This document shows positions 23,843 to 31,204 of a DNA stretch of 41,168 nucleotides, piece by piece. The notes under the pieces are model-generated. The model did no database searches, was not told where the DNA came from, and saw only the letters and a list, made by a program, of their open reading frames with translations. Numbering within the stretch: the stretch's first letter is position 1; the number at the start of each line of letters is the position of its first letter. The position numbers and the translations under genes were made by a program. The stretch comes from a virus: positions 1 through 41,168 of IMG/VR virus record IMGVR_UViG_3300002460_002971, one strand, 5' to 3'.

Positions 23843-24972
23843 TGTTCACCACCCAAAAGCACATCATTCAGATCGACCCCGGACGGGCAGACAGCGATCT
23901 GCCCCCGCAATCCGGGGCGCAGCGCCATCGCGCGGCGCAGACCCGCAACCAGCTTGGCGCGGGTCGATTTCGGTTCGGAATCCCCGTCCATCACGTAGAT
24001 CAGCCGATCAACACCGGCGGGCGGCACAAAGGCGTCACGGTCGCCCAGATCAGGGATGCCCTCATAGCGCAGGCCTTTGCCCATCACGCGTTGACCAGCC
24101 ATGTTGCCCAGATCGGCACCGGCCCAGAACGCTGCATCGGCATGCACCCCGGCAACCAGGGCAGACAGCGTGGTTTCGATCCCCTCGCCCATCACCAGCA
24201 CAGGCCGCACGGCATTGCCGGTCAGCCGGATTGTGCCGCCTTTTTTCGAGCCGAGCATCTTCTTCGACTGGCAAGGCTCGCCCGTAACGGGGTGCAAAAT
24301 CCGCGCCTTGCCCTTGGGCTGATCGAGGTCGATCCAAGTGCGATGCACACCTGTGAACCGACCATCCGGCCCTTGGATTGCGGCCAGCATGGCAGGCCCG
24401 CGATGAATGGACCGCCCTGCCCCGTCGATATCCACGACATAGGCCAGATCGGGGTGATAGCGCAGGCAGACAGGCAGGCGTGGAAACAGCGCGGGCGCAA
24501 TGCCGCGACAGGTCAGATAACCACGAACGGGGGTGCCTTCTGCAGGCTGCCCCTGTTCCCAGACATTGCGCGCCAGCCGGATCGCCTTTTCCCGCTCTTT
24601 GGCAGCAATGGCATCTTTCTGACGCTTGTGTTCCGCCTCTTCGCGGTCCCGCTTGGCCCGCTCTTCTGCGCTGATTTCCACACGCGGGCCGCACAGCCAT
24701 TCCAGCGCCGCGCCAAAATCCATGCCAAGAACAAACATCACCAGGGCGATCTGATCGCCTTTTCCGCCATCGGTGTCGCAGGCGCGGCAAAGGAATTGCT
24801 GCTTGCGGGTGTTGACCGAAAACCGATCCGTGCCACCACAGCGCGGGCAAGGCCCCGTGCGCTCGACACCACCGCGCTTAAGCCCCCGAATATCAAGCCG
24901 CTGGATCAGTTGATCCATGTCGTGGCGGTGCGCCTCTGCAATGCGCGGATCGTTGCCCTGTGCCATGCCCAT
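23839..24972 (-). CDS. DNA primase with zinc finger and TOPRIM domain, 377 aa
   Basis: A CHC2-like zinc-binding domain has Cys42/Cys45 (CPRC) and Cys62/Cys65 (CRAC). A charged linker helix (103-135) leads to the TOPRIM domain with MGEGIETT (Glu263) and VMDGDSEPKS (Asp329, Asp331). It would make primers and work with the SF3 helicase whose gene follows by ATGA overlap. The ATG at 24972 overlaps the upstream stop (TGATG); a second ATG at 24966 is also possible. Confidence 0.92.
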   Translation of the reverse strand: MGMAQGNDPRIAEAHRHDMDQLIQRLDIRGLKRGGVERTGPCPRCGGTDRFSVNTRKQQFLCRACDTDGGKGDQIALVMFVLGMDFGAALEWLCGPRVEISAEERAKRDREEAEHKRQKDAIAAKEREKAIRLARNVWEQGQPAEGTPVRGYLTCRGIAPALFPRLPVCLRYHPDLAYVVDIDGAGRSIHRGPAMLAAIQGPDGRFTGVHRTWIDLDQPKGKARILHPVTGEPCQSKKMLGSKKGGTIRLTGNAVRPVLVMGEGIETTLSALVAGVHADAAFWAGADLGNMAGQRVMGKGLRYEGIPDLGDRDAFVPPAGVDRLIYVMDGDSEPKSTRAKLVAGLRRAMALRPGLRGQIAVCPSGVDLNDVLLGGEQ

Positions 24973-25280
24973 CAGCCCTTTGCGGTCAGACGTTGCAGGG
25001 CGTGGCCCATGTCGCGGCGCAGGATCGGCAGAATCGCGCGGCTGGCATAGGATGTGGCGTAAGACCATTCGACGGGGGTGCGGGCGGAAAAGAATCGACC
25101 CGCCGCATCGGCCAGAAGATCAAAATCCACGTCCTGCCGCAGCCCCGGCAAAGCCTCGCGCAGCACCCCCAAAAGGGCATCAGCCTTGTCCTGAAACTGC
25201 CACTCGAAGGCCAGTTGCGACATGGCGCAGATCGCCACCCGTTCAGCGGGCGACAGCGGGTCAATCCGAGTCTCAACCAT
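24972..25280 (-). CDS. Hypothetical protein in replication operon, 102 aa
   Basis: The family is not recognised. The ATG at 25280 starts MVETRIDPLSPAERVAICAM and overlaps the previous gene by 8 bases; its end overlaps the primase start. The protein is helical and acidic in its middle. It may be a small replication accessory, inferred only from its coupling to the primase. Confidence 0.7.
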   Translation of the reverse strand: MVETRIDPLSPAERVAICAMSQLAFEWQFQDKADALLGVLREALPGLRQDVDFDLLADAAGRFFSARTPVEWSYATSYASRAILPILRRDMGHALQRLTAKG

Positions 25281-25563
25281 GGATATCGCTCCGATTCTGA
25301 TCGACGGGGGCGGGCCGCACGGCGCGCAAAACCGCGCGCTGCAGATCAGCCCCGGCATCCGCCAGCGCCGCCCGATCATGGCGCAAGCCCGCGTGGCGCG
25401 CACAGAACGACAAGGCTGCCACACGCAACGGGTGATCAGCATCCAGACGGTCGCTGATGAACGCCAACTGCGAAACCTGTGCGGCATCCAGCGCACCGAC
25501 CCGCGCCGACAGCGCCACCGCATGCGCCTGCGACATCACAGAAACTGCAAGAAAGCCCATCAT
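25273..25563 (-). CDS. Hypothetical protein in replication operon, 96 aa
   Basis: The start MMGFLAVSVM at 25563 overlaps the stop of the HTH-array gene; the longer open frame further upstream is antisense to that gene. Residues 18-80 are mostly Ala-rich helices (ALDAAQVSQLAFISDRLDAD). It belongs to the same coupled operon. Function unknown. Confidence 0.65.
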   Translation of the reverse strand: MMGFLAVSVMSQAHAVALSARVGALDAAQVSQLAFISDRLDADHPLRVAALSFCARHAGLRHDRAALADAGADLQRAVLRAVRPAPVDQNRSDIHG

Positions 25564-27092
25564 GCGGCCCTCGCTCGTTCCGGCTGCCCGGTCAGCCCCA
25601 TCGCGCGCAAATGCACCCCGACCGAGGCTTTCGACAGGCCGGTGGCCGCGACCATCTGCGGATAGGTCGCCCCTGCCGCCCGCATCTCTGCCAACAGCGC
25701 GCGCGCCCTGTCCTGCTTGGCCTTCACCGCGGGCGGAGTGCCGCCCGTGCGCCCGATCCACGGGTTCACCTTCTTGCGATGCGCCACCAGACCAAGCGCC
25801 GCCAGATGGCGGGCCACGGCATTGGTCGAAAGGCCGGTCGCCGCGCGCATTTCCGACAAGGTGTTTCCGGCGCTGTGCAGATCTGCAATCTGCGCCCGGC
25901 GCGCCTCGACCTGCGCCCGCATGCGTGGCCCCATGCAATTCGTCACCACCGCAGCCCGCCGACCGATCGCCTGCAAATCGCTGCAGATGGTCGGTTCTGT
26001 CACGCCACAGCGCGCGGCCAGTTCGGCCACGGTCAAGGTCTCAACGGGCCATGTAGCCAGCAACTCACGCCGCGCTGTTCGTGCCGCATTCAAGCGGCCA
26101 CGATGCCGCGCCGCTACAGGATTGCCCGCAGGCTTAGGCCACGGCTGCGAGATCGCCACCATGTCATCGCGCAGCGCGCGCACAGACGATCCATGCACCT
26201 TCGCAAAGCCTGCCAGATCGGCCGCACACACTGCGCGATCCAGCCCCGCAATCATCGCAGCCAGTTCAACCCGCCGCGCCGCGACCTTCGCCCGCGCTGC
26301 AGCCCGAACGCCCGTGGCCCTTGACTGCCGCCCCGCAACAGCCCGAGGGGCTTTGACACGGGCAACCGTCTGTTTACGAACATCGGCGGCGGATCGGCCA
26401 ATAGCCCGCAGATCCAGCCACACCGTGACACGCGACACACCGAACCGCGCCCCGATCTGGGCGACGGTCATTTCCTCAACCTTCAGCGCGGCCAGCTCGG
26501 ACCGCCGCAGCGCCTGTGCAGCCTGCCGCGACAGGGGTGCGGGCTTTTGCGGCTTCACAACTTCGGTGACCACAGGGCGCAGGACAATGCCCAACCGGGT
26601 GCGCGCGATCATCCGCAAATAGGCCAGCGAAAGACCGACTGTCGCTGCGATGGTCAATTCATTGGCGCCAGATTCGTGCATCGCCACGATCCGCGCCGCG
26701 CGCAGGACCGCATCGGTATTGGCAACGGGTGACGGGTTGGCCAGCAGCTTCAAGGCCCGCCGTTCGCTCTGCACATCCAGCCGATCAATCCCCAGAACCT
26801 CGGCAATCGCCCGGTCATGCAGCCCTTCGGCATGCAGCCGCGCCACGTCCTGCCTGCGCTGCGATACGACAGGCGCGAGCTTGCGCGCCCGAACCTGCGC
26901 CGCCTGATCCCGCTTTTTCTGCTCCTTCCAGTCAGGATAGACCAACTGGCTGCCATCCCACACCGGCAGCGCCCGCCCGCTCACCCCGGTATCGACGCGC
27001 TGCACGGCCTCCGGCTGCACGGCCACGCCATAGCGCGCCGCCACCTCTGCCGCGACCCGCGCCGCGTAATCCTGCTGGGACTGCGCGCTCAT
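25560..27092 (-). CDS. Tandem helix-turn-helix array protein, 510 aa
   Basis: I see seven HTH-like modules at about residues 80-117, 131-168, 197-233, 273-313, 341-378, 398-435 and 462-501. Each has a helix, then a recognisable core such as MTVAQIGARFGVSRVTVWLD, LTVAELAARCGVTEPTICSD or NTLSEMRAATGLSTNAVARH. Basic linkers rich in Arg/Ala join them. No catalytic domain is visible. It is a probable multi-site DNA-binding protein at the head of the replication genes and could bind the nearby 9-bp iterons; that link is inference. Translation is coupled to the DUF1937 gene upstream. Confidence 0.8.
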   Translation of the reverse strand: MSAQSQQDYAARVAAEVAARYGVAVQPEAVQRVDTGVSGRALPVWDGSQLVYPDWKEQKKRDQAAQVRARKLAPVVSQRRQDVARLHAEGLHDRAIAEVLGIDRLDVQSERRALKLLANPSPVANTDAVLRAARIVAMHESGANELTIAATVGLSLAYLRMIARTRLGIVLRPVVTEVVKPQKPAPLSRQAAQALRRSELAALKVEEMTVAQIGARFGVSRVTVWLDLRAIGRSAADVRKQTVARVKAPRAVAGRQSRATGVRAAARAKVAARRVELAAMIAGLDRAVCAADLAGFAKVHGSSVRALRDDMVAISQPWPKPAGNPVAARHRGRLNAARTARRELLATWPVETLTVAELAARCGVTEPTICSDLQAIGRRAAVVTNCMGPRMRAQVEARRAQIADLHSAGNTLSEMRAATGLSTNAVARHLAALGLVAHRKKVNPWIGRTGGTPPAVKAKQDRARALLAEMRAAGATYPQMVAATGLSKASVGVHLRAMGLTGQPERARAA

Positions 27093-27607
27093 GCACCACC
27101 CCCATAGACAAACACCGGCAGGTTATGCCGCACCGCAAACTGCACCTCGCCCCAGATCCCGCGCGACTGATCCCAGCCCGGCAAATCCGGCACCACCACA
27201 GCCCCGCAGGCATTCAAGAACGGCTGGCACCACGCCGCCCACAGATCAGCGGCCAGAGGGTCCAATCCATTTGACCACGCCACACAGCCCTTGGCCGATC
27301 CGCTGAAATGACCGCGCGCATGCACCATGACGCAGGACTGTGCGATGGGCGCAAAGGCCGAAACCCCCAGCGCCATCAGATCGCCAGCCGCGTGGCCCGC
27401 AGCCATCATCGCATGCACAGACCGCATGTAATCCCACTGGCCAGCCTCATCGAGAACAACGCGGCTGTAGGGGGTCGCCAGATAGACCGGTTGCCGCCCG
27501 GAAAATGCCGCCGCGACCGTGGCCGCAGTCTGGCCAACCCGCACCAGCGGCAGATCACCCGCCACGGCAGCAGACAGGATCGGCCCCCATGCCGGTTCGC
27601 GCGTCAT
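27089..27607 (-). CDS. DUF1937-family protein (deoxyribosyltransferase-like fold), 172 aa
   Basis: Residues about 41-165 show the family pattern: QPVYLATPYSRVVLD, GVSAFAPIAQSCVMVH, a Trp-containing WCQPFLNACGAVVVPDLPGW, then SRGIWGEVQFAVRHNLPVFV. The fold resembles nucleoside 2-deoxyribosyltransferases, so a role in nucleotide or base metabolism is possible but unproven. It is the first gene of the replication operon, ATGA-coupled to the HTH array. Confidence 0.82.
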   Translation of the reverse strand: MTREPAWGPILSAAVAGDLPLVRVGQTAATVAAAFSGRQPVYLATPYSRVVLDEAGQWDYMRSVHAMMAAGHAAGDLMALGVSAFAPIAQSCVMVHARGHFSGSAKGCVAWSNGLDPLAADLWAAWCQPFLNACGAVVVPDLPGWDQSRGIWGEVQFAVRHNLPVFVYGGGA

Positions 27608-27693
27608 GCCGCCACCCCGCAGCTGCGGTCAGCCGAGGCCAACCGCAGCGCCAGCAGTGAGGGTGAACGGGGGCCACTCAAACGGGCCAGCAC
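27604..27693 (-). CDS. Possible 29-aa leader ORF coupled to the DUF1937 gene
   Basis: A GTG-started frame (GTG at 27693) ends with an ATGA overlap on the DUF1937 start. The peptide is Leu/Arg/Ser-rich without a recognised family. Only the coupling supports it. Confidence 0.25.
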   Translation of the reverse strand: MLARLSGPRSPSLLALRLASADRSCGVAA

Positions 27694-28068
27694 GGCCCCC
27701 CGGTATGCTGCTCCATGGGGAAAGGACGAAAACCCATGCCCTGAGTAAAGACCCCCATCCGCACCAGCAGACAGGGGCAAGTTGGCCGCGCAACAGGGAG
27801 GAAAATCGCGGCAGGCAGACTGATTCGCAAAACGCGGAGGCACAAGACCAGCAATGTGGATAAAAGCTTTTGTCATGCAGCCATAAAGGCTTACGCCACG
27901 ACCCTCATGCGTATGGCACAAGATGTAGTTGATGAATTTTGGGTTACGGTTGCCAGACGCAAATCTGCTGTCAGAATGATGCGGGCCGGGTGCCTGAGAA
28001 ACACCCGGCCCAACCGTCAGCGCGCGGTCGCAATCCGCCGCTGACTTAACCATGAGAGAGACAGAACC
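27694..28068. promoter_or_regulatory. Divergent intergenic region with 10-bp hairpin
   Basis: This 375-base stretch separates the leftward replication operon from the rightward 77-aa HTH gene. It has a perfect 10-bp stem (GGGCCGGGTG at 27983-27992 with CACCCGGCCC at 28002-28011) and the palindrome AAAAGCTTTT near 27863. The GC content dips around 27845-27960, as in promoter regions. I see no convincing -35/-10 pair and no good gene; very short ORFs exist on both strands. Confidence 0.4.
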
Positions 28069-28302
28069 ATGGCTAGACTTATCCACCCCCTCACAGGTGT
28101 AGAACTCAATCCTATACCGATTGAGCGAACTTCCCTCAACTTCGAAGAAGCCGTTACGGCGTGGCTGATGCGCTTGCAGCGCGCTAAATACCACACTATC
28201 GCCATGCGACTTGGCACTAACACTCACCGATTGGGCGAAGTGTTTCGAGGTGAGGTCCACATTACGGCCGAGGCGGCGGCGCGCACGCGCCTTTACCGTT
28301 AG
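28069..28302 (+). CDS. Small HTH-like protein, 77 aa
   Basis: Residues 27-62 (AVTAWLMRLQRAKYHTIAMR followed by LGTNTHRLGEVFRGEVH) resemble a recurrent small HTH family of alphaproteobacterial prophages and genomes with an N-x-x-R-[VL]-x-E-V core. It is probably DNA-binding. It is transcribed away from the replication operon and converges with the leftward 82-aa gene. A purine-rich GAGAGACAG stretch precedes the ATG. Confidence 0.65.
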   Translation: MARLIHPLTGVELNPIPIERTSLNFEEAVTAWLMRLQRAKYHTIAMRLGTNTHRLGEVFRGEVHITAEAAARTRLYR

Positions 28303-28330
28303 GCCATGAATGCGAAGAACGGAGGCGCGG

Positions 28331-28579
28331 TCAGACATTCCGCGCCTCCACCTTTGCCAGCAATTCCAGCAGCACGGACGAGGGCGCGATCACGACCTCA
28401 AAATCCCCGCTGTCAGTCACCCGAGGCGTCGCAGTGAATGGGAACAGCAAGGCGTTGAACGCATCGAGGACGCGCAACGCCGTATCCTCCCCCTGATCGA
28501 CCACTGCCGCCTCAAGCCGCGCGATCACGGCCACGGCAGAAACCGTATCGGCGGAAAGGTTCAGCACCGCGTCCGCCAT
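28331..28579 (-). CDS. Hypothetical early protein, 82 aa
   Basis: The ATG at 28579 overlaps the upstream stop (TGATG). The protein has an N-terminal helix (VSAVAVIARLEAAVVDQGED) and a beta C-terminal part. Family unknown. It is the last gene of the leftward immunity-region operon. Confidence 0.65.
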   Translation of the reverse strand: MADAVLNLSADTVSAVAVIARLEAAVVDQGEDTALRVLDAFNALLFPFTATPRVTDSGDFEVVIAPSSVLLELLAKVEARNV

Positions 28580-28935
28580 CACGCCACCTCGCCCAGCATC
28601 GCGGCGAACTGATCCGGCCAATCGCGCGCGGCCTGCATCACCTTGTCGCCGGTGGGGGTCGAGAACGCATCGAACCAGTTGCAGGCGGTCTGGAAGGTGA
28701 CGCCGAACACCACCGCGCATTCCTCGCGGCTGCCGCAGATCCGCGCCACAAACCGCGACCACGCCACGCGGGCCGCACTCACATCGACAGGACCGCAGGC
28801 CCCCTGCACCCGCCGCACCGCCCGCAGACCACGGCCCCGCCCGCCCGCAGGCTGAAACCGATTGCCATGGGACATTTGACCCGATGGGCGCGCATGAGAG
28901 GCAGAGGCAATCAAAACAGGAGCTTGGCGTGACAT
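28579..28935 (-). CDS. Small HTH-containing early protein, 118 aa
   Basis: The N-terminal 45 residues are basic and Gly-rich, probably disordered. Residues 68-100 (SREECAVVFGVTFQTACNWF then DAFSTPTGDKV) read as a HTH, so a DNA-binding role is likely. The start MSRQAPVL shares its DNA with the start of the 52-aa gene at 29164: both lie in a repeated 24-base segment. Coupled at both ends by TGATG. Confidence 0.65.
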   Translation of the reverse strand: MSRQAPVLIASASHARPSGQMSHGNRFQPAGGRGRGLRAVRRVQGACGPVDVSAARVAWSRFVARICGSREECAVVFGVTFQTACNWFDAFSTPTGDKVMQAARDWPDQFAAMLGEVA

Positions 28936-28947
28936 CAGGCAGCATCC
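28924..28947. repeat. 24-bp direct repeat, copy 1 (gene start junction)
   Basis: Matches 29153-29176 at 23 of 24 positions and includes GCGTGACATCAGGC. On the minus strand each copy carries a stop-start TGATG and the codons for MSRQ. Confidence 0.85.
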
Positions 28948-29009
28948 TTCATGGCGGAAAGGTTGGACCGATGGACGGAAACGCCCGTAGGCACAGCGCA
29001 CCAGATCAT
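28935..29009 (-). CDS. 24-aa micro-ORF coupled between two early genes
   Basis: The ORF starts with an ATGA overlap on the 52-aa gene stop and ends with TGATG on the 118-aa gene start. The peptide ends SAMKDAA, similar to the DAA ending of the frame upstream of the 52-aa gene. It may be a translational bridge or the remnant of a larger gene. Confidence 0.35.
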   Translation of the reverse strand: MIWCAVPTGVSVHRSNLSAMKDAA

Positions 29010-29164
29010 CGTGAAAACTCCCAACGGACCACGCCGGTGGCGTCCACAATCTTGATCGAAAGCAGCAGGTCTAGCCACGCTTCGGACAAAGGCTTGACCT
29101 GCACCGTAGGCCCGCGCGTCAGGGCTGAAATGAGGTCGTTCGATGGCTGAGGTTGGCGTGACAT
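29006..29164 (-). CDS. Small early protein, 52 aa
   Basis: The frame begins MSRQPQPSNDLISALTRG and continues with PLSEAWLDLLLSIKIVD, ending VVRWEFSR. Its start lies in the second copy of the 24-base repeat (29153-29176) and its stop overlaps the next micro-ORF. Family unknown; strength comes from tight coupling on both sides. Confidence 0.5.
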   Translation of the reverse strand: MSRQPQPSNDLISALTRGPTVQVKPLSEAWLDLLLSIKIVDATGVVRWEFSR

Positions 29165-29176
29165 CAGGCGGCATCC
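29153..29176. repeat. 24-bp direct repeat, copy 2 (gene start junction)
   Basis: One mismatch to 28924-28947. It marks the start of the 52-aa gene on the minus strand and directly precedes the inserted exonuclease gene on the plus strand. Confidence 0.85.
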
Positions 29177-29241
29177 TCTCGGTGATGGAAAGTCGTGGAA
29201 ATGCGGTAATCTCGCCCGTGAGTTGCAGGGAGAATCACGAG

Positions 29242-30387
29242 ATGGGCCTTTTGAACTGGTTGTTTGGCAGGAAGCTGGTCGCCGCCCCTGAGCCTGAGCG
29301 GCAAGAACCTGCCCTGCTCGGTTCCGTAACGGTCACAATTCACGCGCCGCCCATCGTCGTAAAACGCGTCGAGGCACCAGAAAGCAGGCCAACCGGCTGG
29401 AAAGCCGCCGAAGAAGAAAACAGGGCCGCCCTTCGCCGATACTACGCAGAAGGGAACTATCCGGCCCCCACAAAGCCGGAGACAAAGGCTGTTCAAATTG
29501 AACAACCCTTCCCTGTCATCCCCGTCGATAAGGATTTCCGCTTCATCGCCCTTGATGTTGAGACTGCGAATTCTTGGAGCGGCAGCATTTGCCAGATCGG
29601 CTTGGCCTGCGTCAGCAGGGACGGCGAGATCACTTGCCAATCGTTTTTCGTTGACCCCGAGCAGCACTTTGACGACTTCAACGTGCGCCTCACAGGCATC
29701 AGCGCAACCACGGTCAGAGGCGCACCAACCTTTCGGCAGATATTCCCCGGCCTTCGCGAGATGCTCAAACGTCAACCCGTGATCCAGCACAGCACATTCG
29801 ACAGCCGCGCCATCGCGGCTGCTGCTGAAAATGCGCGGCAGGTCAGCGCCGGAATCCATTGGATGGACAGCGTCCAGATCGCGCGGAAAGCATGGCCCGA
29901 GTTCATCGGAAACGGCGGGCATGGCCTTTCCCATCTGAAAAGCAAATTGCAGCTCGATTTCCAGCATCACGACGCGGGCGAGGATGCTCGGGCAGCTGCT
30001 CAAGTCGTCCTTCGCGCCGAGGGTGTTCTTGGTCTTCCGTTTCGCGACATCCTGCAGAAATCCGCCCGTCGCAAACGTGCCGTCACCACAGGCACCGCCG
30101 AGGTCAATACGGCAGGCAGACTGGCAGGACATGTCGCCGTATTCACCGGCATGCTCCCGATCACACGCAACGCAGCCGAAGACTTGGCCGCAGAACTTGG
30201 CATCGTCACTGTCAAAGCTGTATCCAAAAAGGTGACGCTGCTGATTGTCGGAGATCAGGACCCGAGTGTTCTCGCCGGTCACACAAAAAGCGCATCCCAT
30301 CGAAAGGCCGAAGACCTCATCGCGCAGGGGCATGACATTCAAATCATTGATGCGCGCGCGTTCTTGGAACTGGTGGACCGAGGGTGA
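29242..30387 (+). CDS. DEDDh 3'-5' exonuclease with C-terminal BRCT domain, 381 aa
   Basis: The exonuclease motifs are complete: ExoI FIALDVETA (Asp105, Glu107), ExoII HSTFDSRA (Asp187) and ExoIII HHDAGEDARAA (His243, Asp248), as in DnaQ/epsilon-like enzymes. A BRCT domain spans about 293-378 (AGHVAVFTGMLPITRNAAED, VTLLIVGDQDPS). This pairing also occurs in bacterial exonuclease and PolC-like proteins. The N-terminal 95 residues are a charged linker after a short hydrophobic start. The ATG at 29242 follows AGGGAG. It lies opposite to the surrounding leftward early operon, which suggests a moron-like insertion. Confidence 0.92.
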   Translation: MGLLNWLFGRKLVAAPEPERQEPALLGSVTVTIHAPPIVVKRVEAPESRPTGWKAAEEENRAALRRYYAEGNYPAPTKPETKAVQIEQPFPVIPVDKDFRFIALDVETANSWSGSICQIGLACVSRDGEITCQSFFVDPEQHFDDFNVRLTGISATTVRGAPTFRQIFPGLREMLKRQPVIQHSTFDSRAIAAAAENARQVSAGIHWMDSVQIARKAWPEFIGNGGHGLSHLKSKLQLDFQHHDAGEDARAAAQVVLRAEGVLGLPFRDILQKSARRKRAVTTGTAEVNTAGRLAGHVAVFTGMLPITRNAAEDLAAELGIVTVKAVSKKVTLLIVGDQDPSVLAGHTKSASHRKAEDLIAQGHDIQIIDARAFLELVDRG

Positions 30388-30392
30388 CTGCA

Positions 30393-30623
30393 TCATGCCG
30401 CCTCACCGTCTTGATCGTCATGCAACCGCACGAGGTCTTCAGCGCTGATCGAAATTTCCCGAAGGCTTGCCGCGCGCAGTATCCGTGCATGGAACCGCGC
30501 GGGAATTGACTCGGTTTGCGCCCACTTGTGGACGCGATCCGGCGACACGCCGATGTCTGCGGCCAAATCCTTACGGTTCGGCCACCGATCAATCAGCAAC
30601 TTGATGGAGGAAATCTCTGTCAT
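30393..30623 (-). CDS. Cro-like HTH repressor, 76 aa
   Basis: Residues 12-45 (DRWPNRKDLAADIGVSPDRV then HKWAQTESIPARFH) are a typical Cro/YdaS-type HTH. The gene is divergent from the CI-like gene, with four operator-like sites in and beside the intergenic region. Site 1 overlaps its first codons. It is the first leftward early gene, and its stop overlaps an ATG of the antisense frame that covers the exonuclease gene. Confidence 0.85.
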   Translation of the reverse strand: MTEISSIKLLIDRWPNRKDLAADIGVSPDRVHKWAQTESIPARFHARILRAASLREISISAEDLVRLHDDQDGEAA

Positions 30624-30691
30624 GGGCTTAGGTAATGGAGATTTTCTCTATTCGTCAAGATGGAGATTTCTTCGATGGACGAAATTTCTAT
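30604..30691. promoter_or_regulatory. Immunity operators O1-O4 and leftward promoter
   Basis: Four 17-base sites begin with ATGGA: 30604-30620, 30635-30651, 30660-30676 and 30675-30691. The second is ATGGAGATTTTCTCTAT. On the minus strand TTGACG (30658-30653) is followed by 18 bases containing the second site and then TACCTA, giving a leftward promoter with the operator in its spacer. Sites 3 and 4 lie next to the CI-like gene and could control its own promoter. Confidence 0.7.
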
Positions 30692-30709
30692 TTTCGTGAA
30701 GGTGACCCC

Positions 30710-31021
30710 ATGAAAAAGATCGCCGAACAACTCATCGAACGAGAGAGCCGCCCAGATCGGGTTGGTCCCCGCCTGACCGCACTGCGGGAAACACTTGTCC
30801 TGTCTAAGGCGGAATTCGCCGACAGCATTAGCCTGGACAGAAGTTCCCTCACCAAGGTCGAAAAGGGTGAAATGGGCCTCGATATTGCCGTCGGAGAGCG
30901 TATCGCTGTGATGTATGGCTTCGGACTGGACTTTATCTACCGTGGCGATCTGTCAGACGTTCCGCTCAATTTGCGCGCGCAGCTGATGGCCATTCTCTTC
31001 GCGCACAAAGCTGCTCGATAG
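30710..31021 (+). CDS. CI-like XRE-type repressor, 103 aa
   Basis: The HTH at about residues 24-60 (LTALRETLVLSKAEFADSIS then LDRSSLTKVEKGEMGL) is of the XRE/phage repressor type. The C-terminal 40 residues are a short hydrophobic dimerisation-like part. There is no S24/LexA autoprotease domain, so RecA-driven self-cleavage is not expected. The ATG at 30710 follows GAAGGTG. Its position between the divergent operators marks it as the likely immunity repressor. Confidence 0.85.
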   Translation: MKKIAEQLIERESRPDRVGPRLTALRETLVLSKAEFADSISLDRSSLTKVEKGEMGLDIAVGERIAVMYGFGLDFIYRGDLSDVPLNLRAQLMAILFAHKAAR

Positions 31022-31174
31022 ATCGTCTTGACCTTTAGGCGTGTGACCCGCGCCACAATCAGAATCATCATATCCGCAAACTTATAGGGCATTTAGGGCC
31101 ACTCCCTGACCAATGCCTGCCATTCTGCATGTTCTCATTACGTTCTGTAAATTGATTTTTTCTCCACTTTTGTC
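31022..31174. other. Non-coding stretch before the rightward promoter
   Basis: I see no supported gene here on either strand. The sequence becomes AT-richer toward 31140-31170 (TAAATTGATTTTTTCTCC), as expected upstream of a promoter. No clear terminator for the repressor gene is visible. Confidence 0.5.
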
Positions 31175-31204
31175 TTGACGATGGATAAAATCTCCATTTA
31201 TGTT
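31175..31204 (+). promoter_or_regulatory. Rightward early promoter with embedded operator O5
   Basis: TTGACG (31175-31180), an 18-base spacer and TATGTT (31199-31204) form a promoter. The spacer contains ATGGATAAAATCTCCAT (31181-31197), the most symmetric of the five operators. The layout copies the leftward promoter at 30653, so the same repressor should control it. Confidence 0.7.

Noticed and set aside
27604-28338. 244-codon minus-strand ORF across the divergent promoter region
   Set aside because: It covers the hairpin and the 77-aa plus-strand HTH gene, has no domain, and most of it has no ribosome site. Only its last 29 codons are mentioned as a possible leader.
29164-30396. 410-codon minus-strand ORF opposite the exonuclease gene as a main gene
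   Set aside because: The plus strand encodes clear DEDDh and BRCT motifs. The antisense protein has no recognisable domain and unusual Cys/Gly content. Kept only as a finding because of its coupled ends.
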